Shown: positions 1-8,019, numbered from the stretch's first letter. The stretch: 9,057 nt of DNA from an uncultured Mycoplasmataceae bacterium (GCA_900316595.1 ONDN01000049.1:1-9057), one strand, 5' to 3'. The notes: a model not told the origin generated them from the sequence alone. Numbers and translations: made by a program.

Positions 1-416
1 CATACTAATTTGCCCTTTGTTTGTTGTGCTAATTTAAATCAAGGCAACATATTAGATGTATGCTCTAAATACGTTAAAACCAATTCATCATCTTTTTTAA
101 TAATTTTTTTTAATCCGTTTGAAATTAAATTAAGAGATTCAGTGGCTCCAGAAGTAAAAATAATTTCATTTGAACTACAATTTAGTAGTTTAGCTACATC
201 ATTGCGACTTTCATCTATAAGTTTGTGTGTATGTCATGCAAATATTGAATCACTATTATGAGGATTGCAGCAATATTTTTCATAGTATTCACGTTCTTTG
301 TCCAAAACATATCTAGGTTTTAAAGTTGTTGCTGCAGAGTCAAAATAATATCAATTTTTATTAATTGAAAATCAAGGAAAATCTTTGCGTAATTTTTCAA
401 CTTCTTTATCTGTCAT
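1..416 (-). CDS. sufS: Cysteine desulfurase SufS, N-terminal part (runs off the left edge)
   Basis: PLP-dependent cysteine desulfurase, which takes sulfur from L-cysteine as a persulfide for Fe-S cluster assembly in the cytoplasm. About 138 residues are visible. Recognisable SufS/NifS-type blocks are YYFDSAATT (23-31), the PLP-phosphate region FTSGATESLNL (87-97) and YLEHTSNMLPW (116-126), where H119 corresponds to the His that stacks on PLP. Three or more Trp residues are encoded by UGA (for example residues 15, 22 and 126). The PLP lysine and catalytic Cys lie outside the window. The start was chosen because ATG at 416 follows a GAGGG site with 6-nt spacing and the conserved N-terminus begins here. 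It lies 2 nt after the sufD-like stop, so it is the third gene of a sufC-sufD-sufS operon. The usual NVHR block after the first motif is replaced by NPHN. Confidence 0.93.
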
Positions 417-418
417 AC

Positions 419-1099
419 TTATCCCTCATTATTGAGCATTTTGTTTATTGTTAACTTAACATCTTGATAAGCATCAATTTTATGTTTTTTACTATTATAA
501 TAAGTATTTTTTAATATACTTATTTCATTTTCAATTATTGCATTTACAGCTTGCTTATGATCAAAACCTTTAGACTCTAAATAAAAAATAAAATCTTTAT
601 TTAAACGCCCAATATTTACACTATGAGATGCATTAATTTTGTTTGTATCAATCACTAATGAAGGAATAGTATTTATTTTTGCACTATCTGAGAGCAAAAA
701 ACCTTTAATCTCTTGTTCAGTTGTTACATTATTATTGTTTTGTTTGACATTAGATACAACATTTATAGAGCCTTCACCATTTTTAGAAGCAAAAATTTTT
801 GCAAATAAAAAACTTTTACAATTAGATTCATTATTTAAAATTATGTTAAAAGCATGATTTGAATCTTTAATCAAATCTATTAAGTAAGCTTTTAGAATGC
901 AATTTTTCTTTACGGTAAATGTTATATTTTTGTCAAAACTATTTTTACTCATAGACAAAAAAACAACTGTCGAATTCTTATCAATTTTTAGATCTATTTT
1001 TTGATTTTTGATATTATCCAAAAAATAAAATGATGGTTTAAAATTTAAAACAATTGAATGATTTTTTGTTTGTGTTTTTTTCATAATTTTTATAGCCAT
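419..1099 (-). CDS. sufD: Short SufD/SufB-family scaffold protein (226 aa)
   Basis: Scaffold subunit of the SUF Fe-S assembly machine, which binds the SufC ATPase and helps build the cluster. What is visible is the C-terminal half of the SufB/SufD family: beta-helix-like alternating strands around residues 44-130, the block KGFLLSDSAKINTIPSL (132-148), then NASHSVNIGRL (156-166) and FYLESKGF (172-179), followed by a helical C-terminus. The P-x-L-x-I plus (A/C)SH pattern is more SufD-like than SufB-like; H159 aligns with the conserved SufD histidine (H360 in E. coli). Typical SufD has over 400 residues, so the N-terminal half is absent. The gene overlaps sufC by 62 nt from the first ATG; a second ATG at 1084 would shorten the overlap to 47 nt, and neither has a clear Shine-Dalgarno site. 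I see no frameshift remnant, since the missing part would lie inside sufC. Confidence 0.85.
   Translation of the reverse strand: MAIKIMKKTQTKNHSIVLNFKPSFYFLDNIKNQKIDLKIDKNSTVVFLSMSKNSFDKNITFTVKKNCILKAYLIDLIKDSNHAFNIILNNESNCKSFLFAKIFASKNGEGSINVVSNVKQNNNNVTTEQEIKGFLLSDSAKINTIPSLVIDTNKINASHSVNIGRLNKDFIFYLESKGFDHKQAVNAIIENEISILKNTYYNSKKHKIDAYQDVKLTINKMLNNEG
423..427 (-). promoter_or_regulatory. Ribosome binding site of sufS
   Basis: GAGGG on the minus strand, 6 nt before the sufS ATG and inside the last codons of the sufD-like gene. It supports the chosen start and suggests translational coupling. It is notable because most other genes here have no visible Shine-Dalgarno site. Confidence 0.6.
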
Positions 1100-1805
1100 T
1101 TTTAATTACTTCATTAATAATCTCAATGCCACCATTTTTTTTGATTTCACCATCAGCTAGCAAAACAACTTTATTGGGTTTTATACCCTTAAACATATCT
1201 AAATCATGAGTAACCATAACAGTAATATGGTTTTTTCTATTATCATTTATGTATTTTTGAACAGTTCTAATAGCATCAACATCTAAACCTGCATCTAGTT
1301 CATCTAACAATAAAACTTTGGAATTTAGTAATGAAGATTGTATGATTTCATTTTTCTTTTTTTGACCACCAGAAAATCCAGCATTAACAGAATGTGAAAG
1401 TAAGTTTTTATCAAGTGAAATTTGATCAAATAAATTGTCAATCATTTTGTATTTTTGATAAAAACTTGATTGGGGATTATTAATCTTAATGATGTTTTTC
1501 AAAAATTCAATCATTGGAACTCCGTCTAGTTGCGGAGGGTTTTGATCTACATAAAAAAAACCCATTCGAGCTATCTTGTAAGTTTCCATATTTTTAATTG
1601 AATGATTATTGAATAAAACATCACCTTGCGAAATAGTAGTTGAATAATGATTTAATAGCGATTTTAACAATGTAGTTTTACCAGCGCCATTAGGTCCAAT
1701 CAAAGCTACAACATCACCAGTTTTTAAATTTAAAGAAATATTCTTGAGAATGCAAGCTGAATTAACCTTAACACTTACATTTTTAATAATTAAATTATTA
1801 ATCAT
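1038..1805 (-). CDS. sufC: Fe-S cluster assembly ATPase SufC
   Basis: Cytoplasmic ABC-type ATPase of the SUF system; it binds SufB/SufD rather than membrane permeases. All motifs are present over the normal length of 255 residues: Walker A GPNGAGKTT (37-45), Q-loop around VDQNPPQLDGV (86-96), signature SGGQKKKNE (145-153), Walker B VLLLDELDAGLD (164-175) and the H-loop MVTHD (197-201). The AGFSGGQKKKNEI and LDAGLDVDAI stretches are typical of SufC and separate it from transporter ATPases. It is the first gene of the operon. The ATG at 1805 has no Shine-Dalgarno site and lies about 11 bp from a candidate -10, so the mRNA may be nearly leaderless. The 3' end overlaps the sufD-like gene. Confidence 0.95.
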   Translation of the reverse strand: MINNLIIKNVSVKVNSACILKNISLNLKTGDVVALIGPNGAGKTTLLKSLLNHYSTTISQGDVLFNNHSIKNMETYKIARMGFFYVDQNPPQLDGVPMIEFLKNIIKINNPQSSFYQKYKMIDNLFDQISLDKNLLSHSVNAGFSGGQKKKNEIIQSSLLNSKVLLLDELDAGLDVDAIRTVQKYINDNRKNHITVMVTHDLDMFKGIKPNKVVLLADGEIKKNGGIEIINEVIKNGYKNYEKNTNKKSFNCFKF

Positions 1806-1814
1806 AATTTTAAT

Positions 1815-1826
1815 ATATTATAATAT
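1815..1826. promoter_or_regulatory. Palindromic shared -10 region for sufC (-) and the large lipoprotein (+)
   Basis: The 12-mer ATATTATAATAT is a perfect palindrome in the 32-bp gap between two divergent start codons. It contains TATAAT on the plus strand (1819-1824) and TATAAT on the minus strand (1817-1822). Each lies 11-13 nt from its start codon, which leaves a 5' leader of only about 5-7 nt. No convincing -35 is seen on either side, and neither start has a Shine-Dalgarno site, which fits leaderless or near-leaderless transcripts. Transcription in the two directions would be mutually exclusive. Confidence 0.6.
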
Positions 1827-1837
1827 CCATACTTTTT

Positions 1838-4800
1838 ATGAAAAGAAATCTATCTAAATTTATTATTGGTATGTCATGTTTTGGGGTAGGCTTAATTGCA
1901 CTCCCTTCACTTACTTCATGTTCTTCTATTGATGATTTGCAAAAAATTGATCGTGGTGACGGATCTTCATTTGCTTCATTTGGAAATGACTTTAAGATTA
2001 CATTTAATGATCAAATTGTTGATGCATTGACAAATAAAACCTCTTATAGTGCATATAAAACTCAATATGTAAACCATCTTTTGTACAAGTTTTATAAAAA
2101 GATAGTTGATTCAGAGAAACTTCAATCTTTTAATGATGACTGATCAAAATGAAATAATGATATTGATGAAGAATATGATAATAAAGTTAAAGAATCAAAA
2201 TCAAAGCATGGTTCAACTTGAGAATTTTATTTCCAGAATGAAGTGTTAGATCCAGATGGTGGAACTAAAGAGTCATGAAAATACAATCAATTATGTTCTA
2301 AAATTCGTGAAGATTTTAAGTCAAAAGTATTTAAAGATAAATATCTTGCATATTCAAATGTTTCAGAGTATAACGTTAACAATGACATTATTTCTACATT
2401 TGATAAACAAATTTTCTTTGAAAATCCAGCAGAATGAAGAAAAATAAATTTCTATGCTAAGAACAAAGCAGGAGGCAACTATAATACTGATAAAGATTTA
2501 GATGATGTTTATGCTTTGATTCAAAAATTAGCATTTGAAATGTTTACAGGAACATCACACCCTATTTCTGTTTCAATGTGTTTATGAAAATATAAAGCTC
2601 CTGAAACATCAAAGGGTTTGCTAGATATATACTCTGATAAGATTACCAAAAATAGCACTAAGAATTCTTCATACATTAGAGATGATGAAGGAGGAGGAGA
2701 TGATGATGGTGGCGGTGGAGATGATTCTTCAGTAGCACCAGGTTATGAATTTCCTGCATTTCCTGAATATAATGGTACTCCATCACCAAATGGTAAATTT
2801 TGGTATGTAATTAGAAATCTACTTTTAGATAATAACAGCCATTATGGTCTAACACCAACAGGATTTAGTAATATTCCAAATGATAAATGATATACAGATG
2901 ACAGTGCAACTCAAATAGTTGTTAATACAAATGATCTATCATCTTTAGATCCTTTATTTGGTGGTTCTGCTGTAAACTTATGAGCAAACTATAGTAACAG
3001 TCAATTTGTACAAGACAAATTATTAAAATATGACATTAGCAATTTGTTAGCCAACCCAGATTCTGGTAAGGAAACAGATATTTTAAGAAACTTCTTTTTC
3101 CGTTCAAATGATAAAAGATTATTTTCTAGTGGCAGTCTAACTGCATTAGGAAGAGATTTAGCAAACTGTGATAATAAAATTGATTTAAGTGCAATTTATG
3201 AATCCCAAGGTGATGCTGGTGAATTAAGAGATGGTGGTGGAAGTAATAATTTCCATAGTAAAATTTTTAGATCTCAATCACCTTTATTTTTTGATTATTA
3301 TGGCGACAACACTGAGGAAGGTGGAGTACAATGAGTTGTATCTGCATTGAGATTATATGATGGAAATACACCGCTACCTTATATTTTAATAAGGGACGAA
3401 ATATCTGAAGGTGGAGTTCATATCATAGGTTTAAATGGTGCTGTTTGTTTTGATAATGACGGAAATGTTCAATCCGGTTATTTAGCAAATGGTGCAAATG
3501 CTGATAATGATAATACACAACCATTTTCACAAGGTAGAGAAAATATATTACTAAAAGCTCAATATTTATGAGAAAAAGGAAGTTCTTCTACAACTATTGA
3601 TTTAGAGAGCAAGGTTCAAAGCTTCTTTTCAAATGATGATAACTTTAATAACATCGTTATTTCAATGGCTAAAAACCAAACAAGACGTGAAAATGATAAT
3701 CAAGCTATTATTTTTCCAGATGATGGATTATTAAACAATGTAGATCGAGAACCATTTTATGATTTATTTACTTCTGGTAATAATTTTTTCTCTACACAAT
3801 CTACAATTTCTGCAATTGATTCTCAAAACAAACGTTTATTCGATAAAAAGTATTCTAATGTACAAAAATCATTAATTTCACGTTCAACATCATTGTCTAA
3901 AATTGGGCAATCTAATTATTCAAATGGAATGAGTACACCATATCCATTTAGATTTGTTGAAGTTAATGATGTTCAAGGTTATGTTTCATCATTAGTTTCA
4001 TATGATATCAACAATATTATGGCATGGACATGCTGTGATTTATATGATTATGATAAAGAAAATGATGTATGAAATAGAAAAGAAATCACATTTAATGAAG
4101 TAAAAAACCAAAAACAAAGTTACATTGAACTTGTAACTGATTTAACTAGAAACATAAAACCTTATATTCAAACAGCAAAACCAGAAAAATACAGTGAACA
4201 CATTTATAACAAATGAGATAAAGATGATGCTTTGTCAACATGTGTATATGCTGCTTTAAAAGAATTTGGTTCTAATGAATCATTTAGTAATAATGTAAAA
4301 ATCAAGGCAATGAGAAATTACGTTAAATCTTGCTTTGGTAATGAAAGTATTGTTTCAGATTTCGATTCATTTAATGGTTATGCAACAATTGGCAGTCAAA
4401 ATTTAAATAATGCATTTATATCACAATATATAACAAATGCTTTACTAAGTAGCAAACCATTATCAACATACCAAAGCATGAGTTCAGTTAATAACATTTC
4501 TCAATATGCTTCATCACTTAACAACTCTTTCAAATACTATTTAAATAGATCTTTTGCAAATACTAACTACAGTTCTGACATGTATGAGTATTTGTTGGTA
4601 TTAGATGCAATGCAGTATTTAATCAAAGATAATTATGCTAACTTAATTGACTATTTAAAAAACAATGTAATCCGTTATGGTGAAGACGGAAATATTGTTT
4701 GAATTTCTAAAGAAAATACTAATTGTGTCCCATCATTTAATGTTGATGGAGAAACAACACTTAGAAATAGAATAGATACTTTCTTTAATTACAAGAACAA

Positions 4801-5758
4801 CTATATTGGTCAGTATTCAAATACATATTTCCATAATGGAGATGCAGATGATACACCAAGTTCATTTGTTGAAAATGCTGCTTATTATAAATTTGCACCT
4901 ATTCCAGTTGAAAATACTTGAGATGATGCTATGGGGTATGTTGGTTTAATTACTTCTACTGACACAACCTCACCTATTACAACATCAATAAGTGATCAAA
5001 TATTTAAAAATGCCTACTATACAAAACGTACAGGTACAGGTGAAAATGACCGAAAAGGCGGATGATACAAGTATGGAGATTGAAATACTTTATTACAGAA
5101 AATTAATATTTGTTCTGGTATTAAAGACATTACCGATTTAGTTGATAATCTTTCAAATGACTTGTCAGAACCAGATTTCACAAGATATGTTAAAGCCATT
5201 GTATCTCGTTCATTCTATGAGGTTGGAGACCCTGAAGTAGAAGATGGAAGTGCAAAACTAGGTGAACCAATTAGTTTGTCAGTATTAAAAGAAAGATTGA
5301 TTGGTGAAAAATCATCAATGTATTACAAATTACATTGAGGTTTAACTAGATATAAAGAAGATCACGAAACTCTTGTAGATAATATGTTCTTACCATTTGG
5401 TAATAAAAATTCAGTTGCTGAAATTTGTGATGGTGGCAATGTTCAAAATATTGATCACACAATTAAAGTGTCTGATGATGACGAACATATAGAAGCTAGG
5501 GTATTAGTTCTTCAATTAAATAATAATGATGTAAGTTCATATGAAAATTTATATGCAGCATTAGGTGGCAATGATTATAGTAAAGAATTAATTGACATGC
5601 TAGTTGTTCAATATGCTATGACATCATCAATTAAGAATTTAGCACTTCAAGATGTTATTAAAGTGAACTTTAAAGGTGAAAAAATAACAGTATATGACCG
5701 TAGATTTAATGATAACTTAGGTCGAACTTGGGTAAAAGACTGAAAATCAACTAATTAA
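1838..5758 (+). CDS. Very large surface lipoprotein (1306 aa), function unknown
   Basis: Predicted diacylated lipoprotein anchored on the outer face of the membrane. The N-terminus MKRNLSKFI is followed by a hydrophobic segment and the lipobox LTSC, with the modified cysteine at residue 28. The frame stays open over 3.9 kb only if UGA is Trp: 18 Trp codons are UGA (first at 2141, last at 5741) and 3 are UGG. After the signal peptide come a charged N-terminal part (about 30-280), a low-complexity Asp/Gly linker (282-296), and about 1000 residues rich in Asn, Ser, Asp, Tyr and Phe without another membrane segment. I recognise no catalytic motif. It may belong to one of the expanded mollicute surface lipoprotein families involved in host contact or nutrient capture, but I cannot assign a family. 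It starts at ATG 1838, without a Shine-Dalgarno site, 13 nt after a -10. The SRP RNA follows, with no terminator visible between them. Confidence 0.88.
2681..2725 (+). repeat. Asp/Gly codon-repeat linker inside the large lipoprotein
   Basis: Runs of GAT and GGN codons encode DDEGGGDDDGGGGDD (residues 282-296), flanked by Ser/Pro-rich sequence. It is probably a flexible acidic linker between two extracellular domains. The G-rich patch GAAGGAGGAGGAG stands out in an AT-rich gene and is a strong Shine-Dalgarno look-alike placed before an out-of-frame ATG. Confidence 0.7.
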
Positions 5759-5764
5759 TAAATG

Positions 5765-5770
5765 TAAAAT
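5765..5770 (+). promoter_or_regulatory. Candidate -10 of the SRP RNA gene
   Basis: TAAAAT, followed by 6 nt and then G5777, the first base of the closing helix of the RNA. The distance is right for a start at the mature 5' end. No -35 hexamer is evident, and the site is just behind the lipoprotein stop codon, so read-through plus processing is also possible. Confidence 0.4.
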
Positions 5771-5776
5771 ATATTT

Positions 5777-5859
5777 GCTATTACAACGATTGTGGCGAAC
5801 CGTGTGAGGGTAGAAATACAACAGCACTAAGCTTTAATGATTGTGTGTAATAGCTTTTT
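5777..5859 (+). ncRNA. ffs: Signal recognition particle RNA (4.5S type), small bacterial form
   Basis: RNA scaffold that binds Ffh and directs membrane and secreted proteins to the translocon. A perfect 9-bp closing helix (GCUAUUACA 5777-5785 with UGUAAUAGC 5846-5854) encloses a second helix (5789-5796 with 5831-5838, with G.U pairs and one U.U). Then come an asymmetric loop with GAACC on one side and UAA on the other, the helix GUGU/GCAC (5802-5805 with 5824-5827), a 4+4 symmetric loop GAGG/AACA (5806-5809 with 5820-5823), and a 3-bp stem capped by the GNRA tetraloop GAAA (5813-5816). The order and the ACC, AGG and ACAGCAC-UAAG elements match domain IV of bacterial SRP RNA (E. coli: ACC..GGUCAGG...GGAA...AGCAGCC). 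Compared with E. coli, C46 is G (5806) and G61 is A (5821). The length of about 78 nt plus a U tail fits the small form without the Alu domain. Confidence 0.8.
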
Positions 5860-5864
5860 ATTTT
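5846..5864 (+). terminator. Rho-independent-type end of the SRP RNA
   Basis: The 3' strand of the closing helix is followed directly by TTTTTATTTT. The RNA's own basal helix therefore serves as terminator hairpin, although the enclosed loop is long. This also fixes the orientation of the RNA as plus strand. Confidence 0.5.
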
Positions 5865-5894
5865 GCCAAGGAGTATGCTAGACTTTGGATATTC

Positions 5895-5900
5895 TATAAT
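5895..5900 (+). promoter_or_regulatory. Candidate -10 for the DJ-1/hpf/phosphatase operon
   Basis: Perfect TATAAT, 36 nt before the ATG at 5937, in an AT-rich stretch that follows the SRP RNA terminator. I find no clear -35 at 16-18 nt upstream. Confidence 0.5.
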
Positions 5901-5936
5901 ATATATACAAAATATATATTCAATTAAAAAATAGTT

Positions 5937-6497
5937 ATGATTAGAATTGCTGTTATTGTGGCTAATAAGTCCGAAGATATTGAAACAATTGTTCCTGTAG
6001 ATATATGACGTAGAGCTGGTTTAATTGTTAAATTAATATCAATTGAAAAGAAGAAGAGTTTAATTTTGTCATATGGATCAAAATTATCTTGTGATGATGT
6101 TTTATCTAAAGAGAATTTGTCTAAATATAATGCTATCTATTTGCCCGGTGGTGAAGGTCATTTAAAATTCAATGATGTAGATGCACCAAGACTAATTTCT
6201 TTTTTAAATAAATATGGTTCAAGCCCACAAATTGTATTTATGGCTATGTGTGCTTCACCTGAGGTATATGGAGGTTTAGGAATGTTAAAATCAGTTAAAT
6301 TTACATGTTACCCAGGATATGAGAAGAAATTTGCCAAAACATATGTTAATAAAGGTGTTGTAGTTGATAAAAATTTTATTACCGCTAAATCTGCAGCATA
6401 TGCTGTACCATTTGCTTTAGCAGCTGTTGCTAAACTTGTAAATAAAGAAGCTGCACAAAAAGTTGCAAAAGAAATTTGCTACACAGATAAGATATAA
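5937..6497 (+). CDS. DJ-1/PfpI (ThiJ-YajL) family protein
   Basis: Small cytoplasmic protein of 186 residues, the usual DJ-1 size, of the glutamine-amidotransferase-like superfamily. Members are linked to oxidative or carbonyl stress, and some are reported as glyoxalases or chaperones; the exact activity cannot be read here. Visible features are EDIETIVPVDIWRRAGL (13-29, W24 encoded by UGA), which contains the conserved acid E16 matching DJ-1 E18; YLPGGEG (about 68-74); the nucleophile elbow MAMCASPEV with C105 matching DJ-1 C106; and a C-terminal FALAAVAKLVNKEAA helix. The usual histidine after the next strand (H126 in human DJ-1) is replaced by Tyr in FTCYPGY. ATG 5937 is chosen because the family's first strand (IRIAVIVA) begins there; it has no Shine-Dalgarno site. 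It is the first gene of a tight three-gene unit. Confidence 0.88.
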
Positions 6498-6500
6498 AGC

Positions 6501-6797
6501 ATGAATTATTCAATTAGATGAAAAGATTGTAAAAAATCTGAAGCTGTAGAGAACTACTTACAAGAAAAAATTTCAAAATTTTATGATTTTAATTTTGTTC
6601 AGGACAACATTAAAATTGAAATTGTTTCTTATCAAAAAACAAAAGACTATACTGTAAGGATTAATGTTGTTATTCCAATTAAGGGAGTTATTCGTGCTGA
6701 GGATAAAAGTCGTGACGTTTTAACTTCAATAAATAATTGTTGTAATAAAATACTTGATCAATTACGCCGAGCAAAAACACAGTTCCAAAATAGATAA
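6501..6797 (+). CDS. hpf: Ribosome hibernation promoting factor, short form (HPF/RaiA)
   Basis: Binds the decoding centre of the 30S subunit and stores ribosomes in an inactive form during starvation or stress. It has 98 residues with the single beta-alpha-beta-beta-beta-alpha fold of the family: a start SIRWKDCKKSEAVENYL (W7 encoded by UGA), strands KIEIV and YTVRINVVIP, the typical turn GVIRAEDKSRDVLTSI (62-77), and a basic last helix KILDQLRRAKTQF. The C-terminal dimerisation domain of long Firmicute HPF is absent here; the gene stops after the first domain. It begins 3 nt after the DJ-1 gene and ends 3 nt before the phosphatase gene, so it is probably co-transcribed and translated by coupling. 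No Shine-Dalgarno site is visible. Confidence 0.85.
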
Positions 6798-6800
6798 AAT

Positions 6801-7970
6801 ATGGGAAATAAAAAACACAAATTTTTTGAATTAATAAATCTTTGTTCTTGTTTTAGTATTATTCCTATATTTAATTTAACATCATGCACGACATCAACAC
6901 AAATTGATGTTAAATTTATTCATAATGAAGAATATGGTGGTTGTAGTGCTTTAATTACTCCAGAAGAATTTAATAAAAAAGGTTTCTGCTTTGGTGATGG
7001 TTTAAAGCTTTCTTTTAGAGAACCTGGTGTTGATATTGTTTTTGAAAATGTTCCATACTACAATGGGTTTTATGTTCAGAATGGTGAACCAATTTTTACT
7101 CTCCTCACCGATTATTTATATTTCACCATTAGAAATTGTCCCTATGATTTGTGAGAACATTTAAATTTAGGAGAGGAAACAACTGTTACAATTTCACTTA
7201 CTAAAAAAAGGGAATATATTGATGTACAAAATTTATTAAATTTATCTTATTCATCTAAAAAACGAGATGATTATGATTCAGATGAAGCATATGTAAATTT
7301 TCATTCAATTAGTGGTGGTGAATTAAGAGATAATTATTTATATCGAGGTTCTCATCCTTGCAATATAGGTATAATGGGTGATAGATATTTATATGCAAAT
7401 AGATTATTAGAATCTAATAGCATTACATATTTTATTAATTTAGCAAATACTGAACAAGAATTGTCCAACTTTTTAGACAATGAAGATTCATCAATAAATT
7501 ACTATAGACAATTATGGAGCAATAAGACTTATATAACAAAACACTTCTCTGTAATAAATGCTAGTGATGAATCAAATATTGAAGTGGCTATTTTTTTTAA
7601 ACAATTGATTAAAAGCAATATAGATTCAAATAATAGAATCTATGTTCATTGTAATGAAGGTAAAGACCGAACTGGTTTTGTCTGCCTTATTATTGAAGCA
7701 TTATGCGATTGTGATTATAAAACAATAAAAAATGATTATCTATTATCATTTATAAACCTTTATGATTTAGATGAACAAAAAGATGTTGAACGTATAAATG
7801 CAATAACTAAATATTATTTTAATCAATTAATAGCTTTAATAACATTTGAAGATAGGGCAAAAGATAGTTATGAAGATGTTAATTTTAAAGAGATAGCTTT
7901 AAATTATTTAAAAATCGGTGGGATGAGTGAAGAAGATATCACAAAACTAATTAATTTATTTCATAAATAA
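6801..7970 (+). CDS. Surface lipoprotein with tyrosine/phosphoinositide-type phosphatase domain
   Basis: Predicted extracellular membrane-anchored phosphatase of 389 residues. A basic start (MGNKKHK) and hydrophobic segment lead to the lipobox LTSC with C29 as lipidated residue. Residues about 33-175 form a beta-rich domain with pieces such as YGGCSALITPEEF, GDGLKLSF and FYVQNGEP. The phosphatase domain (about 190-389) carries SGGELRDNYLYRGSHPC, INLANTE, and the P-loop VHCNEGKDRTG with nucleophile C284 and R290 (CX5R). The HCxxGKDRTG loop, with Lys before Asp-Arg, is typical of atypical bacterial PTPs such as MptpB/LipA that act on phosphotyrosine and phosphoinositides. From memory, the same two-domain layout occurs in secreted phosphatases of Clostridia, which suggests transfer. 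One Trp is encoded by UGA (7152-7154). The gene starts 3 nt after hpf and is the last of the unit. Possible role: dephosphorylation of host surface or environmental phospho-compounds, inferred only. Confidence 0.87.
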
Positions 7971-8013
7971 ATAGTAGTACAACATTAGTTTCACAGCTCA
8001 TAATATACATATA

Positions 8014-8019
8014 TATAAT
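8014..8019 (+). promoter_or_regulatory. Candidate -10 for tsf-pyrH
   Basis: TATAAT, 28 nt before the tsf start, in the 77-nt gap behind the phosphatase gene. TTTCAC at 7989-7994 could be a poor -35 with 19-nt spacing. CATAAT at 7999-8004 is an alternative -10. No terminator hairpin with a T tract is seen for the upstream gene, so read-through is possible. Confidence 0.4.

Noticed and set aside
10..261. Plus-strand open frame opposite sufS
   Set aside because: It is an antisense shadow; the minus strand carries clear SufS motifs.
639..857. Plus-strand open frame opposite the sufD-like gene
   Set aside because: Antisense shadow without any start signal or family resemblance.
2141..2143. Apparent stop codon and string of short genes in 1838-5758
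   Set aside because: All internal stops of this frame are UGA, the segments stay in one frame, and only UAA at 5756 is a true stop, so this is one gene and not a broken one.
3313..3419. Two copies of GAAGGTGGAGT inside the large lipoprotein
   Set aside because: The repeat is only 11 bp with unrelated flanks; it is best explained by similar EGGV codons and not by a repeat unit.
5017..5199. Minus-strand open frame inside the large lipoprotein
   Set aside because: The plus-strand frame is continuous here once UGA is read as Trp; the minus frame has no start signals.
5777..5859. Riboswitch (purine or preQ1 type) for the downstream operon
   Set aside because: No purine or preQ1 core is present; the ACC loop, symmetric loop, GNRA cap and UAAG element fit SRP RNA better.
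5875..5934. 19-codon reading frame (starts MLDFGYSII) behind AAGGAG, ending 2 nt before the DJ-1 start
   Set aside because: The Shine-Dalgarno spacing is only 1 nt, and the frame contains the TATAAT -10, so it would probably not be transcribed. No conservation can be judged.
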